Assembly: GCA_036741355.1 (NCBI GenBank)
Contig: DAINSK010000016.1
Location: 4,931-68,930, forward strand
DNA from: JBBRGK01 sp036741355
GTDB lineage: Bacteria > Chloroflexota > Dehalococcoidia > CAUJGQ01
Direction of reading: 5' to 3'
Length of the DNA stretch: 64,000 bases
The position numbers were made by a program, and so were the translations under genes. The notes below the pieces were generated by a model. That model ran no database searches. It was not told the origin of the DNA and was given only the letters and a program-made list of their open reading frames with translations. Positions 8,811 through 16,625 of the stretch are shown piece after piece (the stretch's first letter is position 1; every line of letters begins with the position of its first letter).

Positions 8811-9380
8811 GTGGGGTTGCTAGACACGCTGCTCGGGCGCACGAAGCCCGTGAAGTCGAAGAGCGAGGCGCTGTTCGCGATGGCGACGGCGCAGCTCACG
8901 CTCGAGACGAAGTTGCGCCTGACGCCCGCACACCGCGCCGGGGTCGTCTTTCGCCCCGTGGAATCGTCATACTTCGACGAGGCGGAGCAGCAGTTGCAGG
9001 CGATGCTCGGCCAGAGCGGCAAGGACGAAAACCTCAAGTACGAAACGCAGACGGACTCGTACGGCTACCGCTGGATCATCGTCGAGAACGAGAGCTTCGA
9101 AGAGCTGGTTGCGGCGCTGCACATGGTCAGCATTACGCTCGCCGACCAGGGCTTTGGCGACCAGTTGCTTGCTGCGGGCTTCCGCTTCGACACGGCCGAC
9201 CACCCGGTATACTGGATCTACAACTACAAGCGCGGCGCGTTTTACCCGTTCGTGCCGGCGCGGGGCGAAAAGCAACGCGACAACGGCGAGGAGCTTCGCC
9301 TCGGGGCGGTGATCGGCAAGGAGCTGCCGGTAGAAAAGGCAACGGACCGCTGGTTCGCGCTTTGGGGCATCCCCTTTTGA
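8811..9380 (+). CDS. pspAB: PspA-associated protein PspAB
   Basis: 189-residue soluble protein recognised as the PspAB family by its start (MGLLDTLLGRTKPVKS), central EELVAALHMVS and C-terminal region WIYNYKRGAFYPFVP. No catalytic motif or TM segment is visible. The start is GTG 8811 with GGAG upstream (CCAGGAGCTCGC). It lies between htpX and pspA, the established htpX-pspAB-pspA-pspAA arrangement, so a role in PspA-type membrane stress response is inferred from context. Confidence 0.85.
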   Translation: MGLLDTLLGRTKPVKSKSEALFAMATAQLTLETKLRLTPAHRAGVVFRPVESSYFDEAEQQLQAMLGQSGKDENLKYETQTDSYGYRWIIVENESFEELVAALHMVSITLADQGFGDQLLAAGFRFDTADHPVYWIYNYKRGAFYPFVPARGEKQRDNGEELRLGAVIGKELPVEKATDRWFALWGIPF

Positions 9381-9450
9381 GCTGGAGCCGTCCCACGGCC
9401 GGGGTTGACCGCTTATACTGGATCCACTGAATTGAGTGAGGAACTACATC

Positions 9451-10200
9451 ATGGGCTTGCTCGGTCGCATGTCTACGATTTTCAAGGCCAAGGTCAACCG
9501 TGCCCTGGACAAGGCCGAAAATCCGGGCGAAACGCTCGACTATTCCTATGAGCGGCAGCTCACGCAGATCCAGAACTTCAAGCGAGGCATCGTCGAAGTC
9601 ACGACCGCCAAAAAGCGGCTGGAACTACAGTCTTCGCAAGTCAAGTCAGACATCGACCGCATGGACGTGCAGGCCCGGCAGGCGCTGGCCGCCAACCGTG
9701 AGGACCTGGCGCGGACAGTGCTGCTACGCAAACAGACAGCCCAACAGCAATTGGACCAGCTCGACCCGCAGATCGCCCAGCTCAATGACCAGCAGCAGAA
9801 GCTGAGCGATGCCGAGGCGCGGCTGTCGACCAAAGTCGAAGCTTTCCGGACGCAGAAGGAAGTAATTAAGGCGCAGTATTCGGCGGCGACCGCACAGGTG
9901 AAGATCGGCGAAGCAGTGACGGGCATTTCGGAGGAGATGACCGACATCGGCTCTTCGATCGACCGCGCCCAGAACCGCACCCAGCAAATGCAAGCGCGCG
10001 CGGGTGCAATCGACGAGCTCGTCAATACCGGCGTGCTTGCCGACGTCACCCAGACCGGTGGCGGCAACGATATCGACCGCCAGTTGGCTCAGATTACGAC
10101 CGATAGCACCGTCGATGCCGAACTGGCTCGTATGAAGGCCGAGATCGCGCCGCCGGCGCAGCGGCCGCAGATCGGGCCGCCGGGTGCCTCCAGCCACTAG
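9451..10200 (+). CDS. pspA: phage shock protein A homologue (PspA/IM30)
   Basis: 249-residue, almost fully helical coiled-coil protein of the PspA/Vipp1 (ESCRT-III-like) family that coats and stabilises the cytoplasmic membrane. The N-terminal amphipathic helix MGLLGRMSTIFKAKVN is visible, then DKAENPGETLDYSYERQL and long heptad-rich helices to about residue 190. A low-complexity Pro-rich tail closes it. ATG 9451 is chosen (GTGAGGA upstream) over GTG 9436 because it gives the canonical N-terminus. The fourth gene of the operon, pspAA, follows after 65 bp. Confidence 0.92.
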   Translation: MGLLGRMSTIFKAKVNRALDKAENPGETLDYSYERQLTQIQNFKRGIVEVTTAKKRLELQSSQVKSDIDRMDVQARQALAANREDLARTVLLRKQTAQQQLDQLDPQIAQLNDQQQKLSDAEARLSTKVEAFRTQKEVIKAQYSAATAQVKIGEAVTGISEEMTDIGSSIDRAQNRTQQMQARAGAIDELVNTGVLADVTQTGGGNDIDRQLAQITTDSTVDAELARMKAEIAPPAQRPQIGPPGASSH

Positions 10201-10265
10201 CAGCGCGGCCGCACCAGTCGATTCCGGCCGGGGATTCGTACCAGAAAGAAAACGGAGGCGACTCG

Positions 10266-10544
10266 ATGATCGTCCGCATTCAGGGCGAGGGCCAGTGGGA
10301 TATCTCGGGTAGCCAGGTCGACGAGCTGGACAAGCTCGACGATCAAATCCTTGCCGCCGTCGGCGATCACGACGAGGGCCGTTTCCACACGTTAGTAGGA
10401 CAGTTGCTCGACCAGGTGCGCAAGGGCGGGCGCAAGCTGCCGCCGGAAGAGATCGCCGAGTCCGACCTGATCCTGCCGCCCGCCGACGCAACGATGAGCG
10501 AAGTCAGGGAGCTGTTCGCCAGCGAAGGCCTGAGTCTCAGCTAG
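10266..10544 (+). CDS. pspAA: PspA-associated protein PspAA
   Basis: 92-residue small acidic protein with the PspAA signature: MIVRIQGEGQWDISG, ELDKLDDQILAAV, and a C-terminal LPPADATMSEVRELF. This family is found directly after pspA in Actinobacteria and Chloroflexota and is thought to partner PspA. The upstream AAACGGAGGCGACTCG gives a good ribosome site. No enzymatic motif is seen. Confidence 0.88.
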   Translation: MIVRIQGEGQWDISGSQVDELDKLDDQILAAVGDHDEGRFHTLVGQLLDQVRKGGRKLPPEEIAESDLILPPADATMSEVRELFASEGLSLS

Positions 10545-10612
10545 ACCCGTCACCGAGCCATCTCAACGCATTCACAAGCTCGACGTAAGCCTGGCGAGTT
10601 CGCATTAGTTTT

Positions 10613-11296
10613 CTACGGGTATGTTGGATATGGGACGGGGCGCGGCATGCTGGTCGGCGGTACAGGAGTTACAGTGTGCACCGGCTGCGGCGCAGGGTTC
10701 GTAGCTGGTGCGGGCTGCGCCGTAGCTGCTGGGGCGGGCGCCGTCGCACCCGGCGCAATGGTTATCGAGCCTCCCGATCGTGACAGCGCCCAGGCGCCCT
10801 GACCGGGCTGCAGGGATGTGACGGCCATGTACTGGCCGGCTACCGCGTCAAACGCGAACACCTCGTCGGCGCCGGTCACCAGTGCGGGGGTCGTGCCGCT
10901 AGGGTTGCCGATCAACTGCCACTTGCCGGCAGACGCGGCGACCGTAATCGAAGCGTTGCTCCCCGCGGGAAGCGTAACCGGAATGTCTCCGGAGAAGTAT
11001 GCCCAGTATCCGCGGCCGCCGCTCAGGGAATCGCCCGAGCCGAGCTGCGTGTAGCTGTTGGCCGCGGTGTCGAATGCCAGCACGCTGTCGGCGTTCACGG
11101 CCGTTCCCGATGGCACGCCGATCATGTTGTAACCGGCGCTGAACGTCACCGTTCGGCCGGCCGCGCCCTGCGCAGCTCCGGACCCAGTTGCCGCTTCGGC
11201 TGCGACAGTGGCGCTGCCCATAATGGACACCAGCAGGATTGCTGCGGAGCTCAGGGTCAAGAGCGTGGCGAACCGTCTGCTCAGCAGGCTGTTCAT
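10613..11296 (-). CDS. secreted protein with two repeated domains and Pro-rich tail
   Basis: 227 residues: signal peptide (about 1-33, cleavage near VAAEA), then two copies of one motif, YNMIGVPSGT...VLAFDTAANSYTQL...GRGYWAYFSG (about 54-105) and WQLIGNPSGT...VFAFDAVAGQYMAV...GQGAWALSRSG (about 123-175). A Pro/Ala/Thr tail that probably spans the wall closes it. The duplicated unit looks like a small beta-domain of surface or adhesion proteins; no enzyme motif. It stands alone between oppositely oriented genes. Confidence 0.7.
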   Translation of the reverse strand: MNSLLSRRFATLLTLSSAAILLVSIMGSATVAAEAATGSGAAQGAAGRTVTFSAGYNMIGVPSGTAVNADSVLAFDTAANSYTQLGSGDSLSGGRGYWAYFSGDIPVTLPAGSNASITVAASAGKWQLIGNPSGTTPALVTGADEVFAFDAVAGQYMAVTSLQPGQGAWALSRSGGSITIAPGATAPAPAATAQPAPATNPAPQPVHTVTPVPPTSMPRPVPYPTYP

Positions 11297-11413
11297 CGGC
11301 GGTACCTCACGGGTTGCTTTGAATTGTTGTCCGGTGTTGGTAGGAGGCTTCTCAGACGATACGCATGAGCGCCGTCCGCGGATGCATGGAATCCGAACGA
11401 CGGAGTTCCGGGA

Positions 11414-11419
11414 TATGAT
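11414..11419 (+). promoter_or_regulatory. -10 box of a leaderless queE promoter
   Basis: TATGAT lies exactly 6 nt before ATG 11426 and no Shine-Dalgarno motif is present in between, consistent with a leaderless mRNA. No good -35 is seen. Confidence 0.5.
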
Positions 11420-11425
11420 GCGACT

Positions 11426-12106
11426 ATGACGAACGGCGCCGCAACGCGGGAACTCCTGCTGACCGAGACCTTTGCCAGTATCCAGGGTGAGGGCATCCGG
11501 GCGGGACTGCCGACCGCGTTCCTGCGTCTGGCGCGCTGCCCGTTGCGCTGCACCTGGTGCGACTCCGAGTACACGTTCACGGGCGGTGAGCGCGTGGCCC
11601 TCGACGCTACGGTAGAGCGGCTGGCCGCGTACGGGCAGCTGCCCAATGTCTGCATCACAGGCGGCGAGCCGCTGGTCCAGCGCCGGTTAGTGCAAGAACT
11701 GATTCCGCTTATGTTCGAGCGGCTGTCCGCCCTGACGTCGGTGGAAATCGAGACGTCCGGTTCGCGGCAGATCTGGGCGGCGGAGCCGCGCGTTCACTGG
11801 AACCTCGACGTGAAATGTCCGCTGTCGGGCATGGAGCGGCACAACCGCTGGGAGAACCTCGACTTCCTTCGCGAAGGCGACGAGGTCAAGTTTGTGATCG
11901 CGGGACGCGAGGACTTCGACTTCGCCACCCGCGTTGTGCGTGAGCGACTGGTTGGTCTGCCGGTCGTGTGCTTCTTTAATCCCGCATGGGGGCTTGTGCA
12001 GCCATCGCAGCTCGTAGTGTGGCTCCTGGAGAATGCGCCGCCAAATACCCGTCTCGGCCTGCAACAGCACAAGTACATCTGGGGGTCGGACGTCCAAGGC
12101 GTCTGA
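11426..12106 (+). CDS. queE: 7-carboxy-7-deazaguanine synthase (radical SAM)
   Basis: 226-residue radical SAM enzyme of the queuosine/7-deazaguanine pathway, converting 6-carboxytetrahydropterin to 7-carboxy-7-deazaguanine. The cluster motif is CPLRCTWCD (Cx3Cx2C, about residues 38-46), preceded by the family hallmark ETFASIQGEG and followed by ITGGEPLVQ. The C-terminal VQLQQHKY-like end (LGLQQHKYIWG) is also typical. No queC, queD or queF is in the window. XdhC follows after 24 bp, perhaps co-transcribed but functionally unrelated. Confidence 0.88.
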   Translation: MTNGAATRELLLTETFASIQGEGIRAGLPTAFLRLARCPLRCTWCDSEYTFTGGERVALDATVERLAAYGQLPNVCITGGEPLVQRRLVQELIPLMFERLSALTSVEIETSGSRQIWAAEPRVHWNLDVKCPLSGMERHNRWENLDFLREGDEVKFVIAGREDFDFATRVVRERLVGLPVVCFFNPAWGLVQPSQLVVWLLENAPPNTRLGLQQHKYIWGSDVQGV

Positions 12107-12130
12107 TACGATAAGTCCGGAGGCTGAGCC

Positions 12131-12448
12131 ATGTCCAATGAAGTGTATGCCGAGATTCAGGCCAGCATCGAGCGGGGCGAACCGATCGCGCTTGCCACGG
12201 TGGCACAGACCCGCGGATCGACGCCAAGGAAGTCTGGGGCGAAGATGGTCGTCCGGCCGGACGGTACGTTCTTTGGCACGATTGGCGGGGGCTGCGGTGA
12301 GGCCGAGGTCTGGCAAAAGGCGATGGAAGTGCTCGAAGGCGGCCACGCCGGTGTGGTTACCGTCGATCTGACAGAGCCAGTCGACGGTGAGGACAAGATC
12401 TGCGGCGGCGTGATGGATATCTTCGTCGAGCGTATCGACCCCAACTAG
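12131..12448 (+). CDS. XdhC/CoxI-type protein, single N-terminal domain
   Basis: 105 residues corresponding to the N-terminal XdhC_CoxI domain only: IALATVAQTRGSTPRKSGAKM and GTIGGGCGEAEV (Gly-rich, conserved Cys). Full XdhC proteins have a second Rossmann domain that is absent here. XdhC/CoxI proteins help insert molybdenum cofactor into xanthine dehydrogenase or CO dehydrogenase-type enzymes. GGAGG 9 nt before ATG 12131. MoxR and CoxE-like genes follow closely, forming a Cox accessory-type cluster, but no molybdenum hydroxylase gene is here. Confidence 0.82.
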   Translation: MSNEVYAEIQASIERGEPIALATVAQTRGSTPRKSGAKMVVRPDGTFFGTIGGGCGEAEVWQKAMEVLEGGHAGVVTVDLTEPVDGEDKICGGVMDIFVERIDPN

Positions 12449-12473
12449 TACCCGGCTGCGAGGCGAACCGCGC

Positions 12474-13370
12474 GTGTTTGAGTCGATTGAGGCGGTGCAG
12501 GCTGCTCTGGCCCGCGAAGAGTACTTCGCGGACCGCGCCATGGCAACGACCGTCTTTCTGGCGGACCGGCTCCGCAAACCCCTGTTTTTGGAGGGCGAGG
12601 CCGGAGTCGGCAAAACCGAGGTCGCCAAGGTGCTCGCGCGCGTGTTCGGCGCACGGCTGATCCGGTTGCAATGCTACGAAGGCCTCGACGCTAACCACGC
12701 GCTGTACGAGTGGAACTACCCCAAGCAACTGCTGCGCATCAAGCTCGGGGAAAACGCCAGCCACGGCGCCGAGGACCTCGGCAAGGAGATCTTCTCGGAG
12801 GAGTACCTCATTCGCCGCCCGCTGCTCGACGCCATCTCGGACCACGGCGCAGTGCCGCCCGTGTTGTTGATCGACGAGGTCGATCGCGCCGATGAAGAGT
12901 TCGAAGCCTTCCTGCTGGAGGTTCTATCCGATTTCCAGATCAGCATCCCGGAGCTAGGCACGATTCGGTCCGAGCGGCCTCCGTTTGTCGTGCTGACCTC
13001 CAACCGCACGCGTGAAATCCACGATGCGCTCAAGCGTCGCTGCCTGTACATGTGGATCTCATACCCGTCGTTTGAACGCGAGATGGAGATCGTGCAGGCA
13101 AAAGTGCCGGGCATCCAGGGACGGCTCGCCGCCCAGGTGTGCGGCTTCATGCAGGCTCTCCGCCAGCGCGACTTTTATAAACGACCGGGTGTCGCCGAGA
13201 CAATCGACTGGGCGTCGGCGTTGATGCTGCTCCACCGCGATCATCTGGACCCCGGCACGGTGAACGAGACGCTGAGCTGCATCTTCAAGTACAACGACGA
13301 CATCGAGGCGTTTCACCAGAGCAACGTTGTAGCGATGCTCGAGTCCGCCGGCTCCGCGGCGGGCGGCTAG
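12474..13370 (+). CDS. MoxR/CoxD-type AAA+ ATPase
   Basis: 298-residue AAA+ chaperone-like ATPase. Walker A GEAGVGKTE (about 41-49), Walker B LLIDEVDRADEEFE (about 131-144), sensor 1 VLTSNRTREI (about 178). Such proteins act with VWA-domain partners to mature or activate metalloenzymes. The start is GTG 12474. The VWA gene begins 15 bp after its stop, matching the CoxD-CoxE pairing. Confidence 0.9.
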   Translation: MFESIEAVQAALAREEYFADRAMATTVFLADRLRKPLFLEGEAGVGKTEVAKVLARVFGARLIRLQCYEGLDANHALYEWNYPKQLLRIKLGENASHGAEDLGKEIFSEEYLIRRPLLDAISDHGAVPPVLLIDEVDRADEEFEAFLLEVLSDFQISIPELGTIRSERPPFVVLTSNRTREIHDALKRRCLYMWISYPSFEREMEIVQAKVPGIQGRLAAQVCGFMQALRQRDFYKRPGVAETIDWASALMLLHRDHLDPGTVNETLSCIFKYNDDIEAFHQSNVVAMLESAGSAAGG

Positions 13371-13385
13371 CCGCGACGCGGATCA

Positions 13386-14615
13386 GTGGACGACGTGCCG
13401 CCGCTACCATCGCCGCTTCACCCCGACTCACTGGAACCGCAGCTCGGCGACGAACTGACGAGCGCGTGCGGCGAGCGTCACGCGTCGCTTGCCGCCAACC
13501 TCGTCCAATTCGCGCGGTTGATGAAGGCATCTGACTTCGACGTCACCAGCGGTCGCTTAATCGACGCCGGCCGCAGCCTCGCTCTGCTCGACCTTCGCAG
13601 GCGTGACGACTTCCACGAGGCGCTGCGCTCGAATCTGGTGTCGCGCGTCGAGGACTTTCCGGCCTTCGACTTGCTGTTCGACCTCTACTGGCGCAGCGAC
13701 CGCAGTAGCGATCGCGGACTCCTGCCGCGCGCGCGCTACGTCGAAGGCGGTGCTCCTCGTCATGGCCGCCACGGGGGCAGCCGTCAGGTGCCCGTCGAAA
13801 CCAGGATTGCGCACGAACTGGAGGGGGAGAACCCGTCGGCGAGTTACAACAACGCCGACCTCCTCACCGCTAAGGACTTCTCCGACTTCACCGACGAGGA
13901 CGTGAAGCGAGCCCGCCGCGTCATCCGCCAGATGGCGCCCAAGCTCGCCTCCGCGGTGAGCCGCAGGACGCGGATCTCGCGGACCGGCGGACAGGTCGAT
14001 CTGCGGACCAGCATCCGTCGATCGGTCAAGCACGGCGGCGAAATCTTTGAACTGTATCGCCAACGCCGCCGGATCGACACGCTGCGGCTGGTCATGCTGT
14101 GTGACGTCAGCGGCTCGATGGACGTCTACTCGCGCTTCCTGGTGCAGTTCCTGTACGCGGTGCAGACGGAACTTCGTCACGTCTCGACGTTCGTCTTTAG
14201 CACGCGTCTGAACGAAGTAACGCACCTGTTGAAGTCGCGATCCTTTGAGGAGGCTCTGGCGGGTATTCGTCAGGAAGTGGACTCGTGGTCGGGCGGCACC
14301 AGCATCGGTTCCAGCCTGTACGCGTTTGATCGACGCTTCGGCAAGCAGCGCCTCAGCGCCCGCTCAGTGGTCGTCATCGTGAGCGATGGGTGGGATCGCG
14401 GTGACACCTCGCTCATCGCGCGCGCCATGACGTCGATCAAGCGGCGGAGCTATCGCATCGTCTGGCTGAATCCCCTGGCAGGCGGGCACGACTACCAGCC
14501 GCTTGCAAAGGGGATGGCGGCTGCGATGCCCTACGTCGATTACTTCATGCCAGCCAACAACCTGGAAAGTCTGGTTCGGGTGGCAAGGACCCTCATATAC
14601 TTGGCCCGTGGCTGA
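13386..14615 (+). CDS. CoxE-like von Willebrand factor A domain protein
   Basis: 409 residues. The N-terminal ~230 residues are helical and charged (RRVIRQMAPKLASAVSRRTR region). The VWA domain from about 235 has a complete MIDAS start, LCDVSGSMDVYS (DxSxS), followed by a Thr in WSGGTSIGSS and an Asp in VSDGWDRGD. The protein is the expected partner of the MoxR ATPase just upstream (start GTG 13386). The client enzyme is not encoded in the window. Confidence 0.88.
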   Translation: MDDVPPLPSPLHPDSLEPQLGDELTSACGERHASLAANLVQFARLMKASDFDVTSGRLIDAGRSLALLDLRRRDDFHEALRSNLVSRVEDFPAFDLLFDLYWRSDRSSDRGLLPRARYVEGGAPRHGRHGGSRQVPVETRIAHELEGENPSASYNNADLLTAKDFSDFTDEDVKRARRVIRQMAPKLASAVSRRTRISRTGGQVDLRTSIRRSVKHGGEIFELYRQRRRIDTLRLVMLCDVSGSMDVYSRFLVQFLYAVQTELRHVSTFVFSTRLNEVTHLLKSRSFEEALAGIRQEVDSWSGGTSIGSSLYAFDRRFGKQRLSARSVVVIVSDGWDRGDTSLIARAMTSIKRRSYRIVWLNPLAGGHDYQPLAKGMAAAMPYVDYFMPANNLESLVRVARTLIYLARG

Positions 14616-14681
14616 CGGTCGCGATCAGACGCTCGCGCCGCCGGCTTTTTATTTGGATGGTTTCGCGCGGGGAGAATTTGG

Positions 14682-14969
14682 ATGCCAGGTGGGCGGCTGT
14701 TGCTCGTCGGCGGAGTGGTTGCGTTACTGATCGTCGTGCTCGTGGTGGGCACTGTTCTGCAGATACTGGGCAACTCCTTTCGAAATCTGAACCAGGCGCG
14801 CGACAGGAGTCGCAAAGAGCGCGACAGCCGCCCGCCTGCCGTTAGCCGCCCGGATCCGATCCGTTATACGCCCCGGCGGACACGCCTGCGGTGGTACTCA
14901 CCCGCACTTATCGCCGTCCTGTTGCTCTCCCTTGCGGCCGGCCTCTGGCTCGCCCGATTGGTGGGATGA
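14682..14969 (+). CDS. small two-TM membrane protein
   Basis: 95 residues with a TM helix at each end (about 6-29, LLLVGGVVALLIVVLVVGTV; and about 73-92, ALIAVLLLSLAAGLWLARLV), joined by a basic cytoplasmic loop rich in Arg/Asp/Pro. GGGGAG lies upstream of ATG 14682. Family not recognised. It starts 67 bp after the CoxE-like gene. Confidence 0.55.
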   Translation: MPGGRLLLVGGVVALLIVVLVVGTVLQILGNSFRNLNQARDRSRKERDSRPPAVSRPDPIRYTPRRTRLRWYSPALIAVLLLSLAAGLWLARLVG

Positions 14970-15016
14970 GAGTTGAGAACTTCGTGCTCTATGTTCGTTG
15001 GCGCGAGAGGAGCGGG

Positions 15017-15706
15017 TCAGGAGCGCAGGTTCGTCTTGCAAAAGTCCACCGTTCGCTGCCAGGCGTCCTTCGCCGCCTCCTTGTCATGGACTTCCGGACG
15101 GTCGTCGTTGAAGAAACCGTGGTCCGTTTTCGGGTAGACCCGCAGGTCCGCCTGCTTGCCGAGTGACTGCAACTGCTTGCGAAGCTCGTCGACCGCCGCC
15201 GGCGGCATGTAAGAGTCTTTTTCGGCGTAAAGCCCGAGCACCGGCGCTTGCAGCTTCGAGAGGTCGGGCTGCCAGCCGGGTAGGACGCCGTAATAGACGA
15301 CGCAGGCGCCAATCTTTGATGGATTGTGGCAGGCTTCGTAGAGCGAGAGCCCTCCACCGAGGCAATAGCCGACCACGCCGACACGGTCTCCGGCCACGTT
15401 CTCATTACCAAGCAAGTATGCGACCGTGCCATCCAGGTCCTTCACGACTTCTTGGGCCTGCAGGCTCATCATCAGCTTGCCGGCTTCGTCCGGCTCGCCG
15501 GTCTGCTTGCCGTGGTACAAGTCGGGCGCTAACGCCACGAACCCTTCGCTTGCAAATCGCTCGGCGACGTCCTTGATGTGGCCGACGAGCCCCCACCATT
15601 CCTGGATGACCACCACGCCAAGATGCTTGCCGCCGGCTGCAGGAGTCGCCAGGTACCCATCGCACGTACCGCCATTCGCGGCGAATTGCACCATCTGTCC
15701 GGGCAT
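15017..15706 (-). CDS. dienelactone hydrolase family protein
   Basis: 229-residue alpha/beta hydrolase of the dienelactone hydrolase type. Cys nucleophile in VGYCLGGGLSL (about 114-124), Asp in YAEKDSYMPP (about 164), His in TDHGFFNDDRPEVHD (about 195). ATG 15706 is preferred over ATG 15733 because AAGGGAGAG lies just upstream and the protein then begins MPGQMVQFAANGG as in the family. It hydrolyses carboxylic ester or lactone substrates; the precise one is unknown. Single gene. Confidence 0.88.
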   Translation of the reverse strand: MPGQMVQFAANGGTCDGYLATPAAGGKHLGVVVIQEWWGLVGHIKDVAERFASEGFVALAPDLYHGKQTGEPDEAGKLMMSLQAQEVVKDLDGTVAYLLGNENVAGDRVGVVGYCLGGGLSLYEACHNPSKIGACVVYYGVLPGWQPDLSKLQAPVLGLYAEKDSYMPPAAVDELRKQLQSLGKQADLRVYPKTDHGFFNDDRPEVHDKEAAKDAWQRTVDFCKTNLRS

Positions 15707-15857
15707 TTGTTCTCTCCCTTCGAATATCGACATGGTGACCCGATCCTACCATTCTCCGACACGGTCGAGGGCGCGGACGCAGCCCGATGCGTTTGCGAGC
15801 GTTATACTGAGAGCCGCCGACGCGTCCGCGCGCGATCTCTGCTGATGTCGAGTATCA

Positions 15858-16625
15858 ATGAGCGAAACTGCCCTGTCTGAGCCCCGGCGGTATAAGCCCA
15901 CGCTGCTATATCGCTTCCTCGAGTACGTGTTTGTGCCGGCTGTCATGGCCACCTGGGTGCGGACGGACGTCCAGGGACGTGAGAACATCCCGGCCTCGGG
16001 TCCGTTCATCGTGGTGAGCAACCACGTCGATAACAACGATTCGTACGTGCTAGGTCGCTACATGCCCGGCGCCGTCCATTACCTGGCACGGCCGGGGGGC
16101 ATGGACGCGCGGATACTAGGCCCCTTTTGGAGGGCGATGGCGGCGATCCCGGCCGATAGAGAAGGGCTGGCCCAGGCACTGACGCTGCTGAAGCAGGGCG
16201 AGGCGGTCGGCATCTACGCCGATGGTGTGATTACGCCGGCGCTGATACAGGCCAAGGCCGGCGTGGCGGCGCTCGCGGTGCGAGCCGGTGTGCCTGTCAT
16301 TCCGGCGGCCGTCTGGGGAACCGAGCGGGTGCGCATCTTCCCGTTGCCCAACGGGCGGAGGCGGAGGGTCCATGTACGCTTCGGCCCTCCGCGTACGCTG
16401 AGCCGTAAAGATGTCCGTGGGATAGGCCTTCAGGGGATGGCCGATTCTTTGATGACCGACGTGGCCGCCATGCTGCCGCCTCAGTACCGAGGGTACTACG
16501 CGGCTGCCGTCGCCGGGGCGGCTGCACAAACCGCAGACCGGTCGTGCGACGCCGTAGCGCAGTCTTCCGGCCTCGATGAGCTCGACCGGGCCGTTAGCCT
16601 CACTCACGAGGACGAGGTTCGATGA
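15858..16625 (+). CDS. PlsC-type 1-acyl-glycerol-phosphate acyltransferase family protein
   Basis: 255 residues. Motif I is VVSNHVDNNDSYVLG (NHx4D, about 51-65), and the Pro-containing VPVIPAAVWG is block IV. The block usually reading FPEGTRS is GIYADGVITP here, a divergent substrate site. No N-terminal TM helix is obvious beyond FVPAVMATWV. The C-terminal ~40 residues are Ala-rich and unconserved. Its stop overlaps the fabF start (ATGA at 16622), so the two are translationally coupled and probably act together in lipid synthesis. Confidence 0.82.
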   Translation: MSETALSEPRRYKPTLLYRFLEYVFVPAVMATWVRTDVQGRENIPASGPFIVVSNHVDNNDSYVLGRYMPGAVHYLARPGGMDARILGPFWRAMAAIPADREGLAQALTLLKQGEAVGIYADGVITPALIQAKAGVAALAVRAGVPVIPAAVWGTERVRIFPLPNGRRRRVHVRFGPPRTLSRKDVRGIGLQGMADSLMTDVAAMLPPQYRGYYAAAVAGAAAQTADRSCDAVAQSSGLDELDRAVSLTHEDEVR

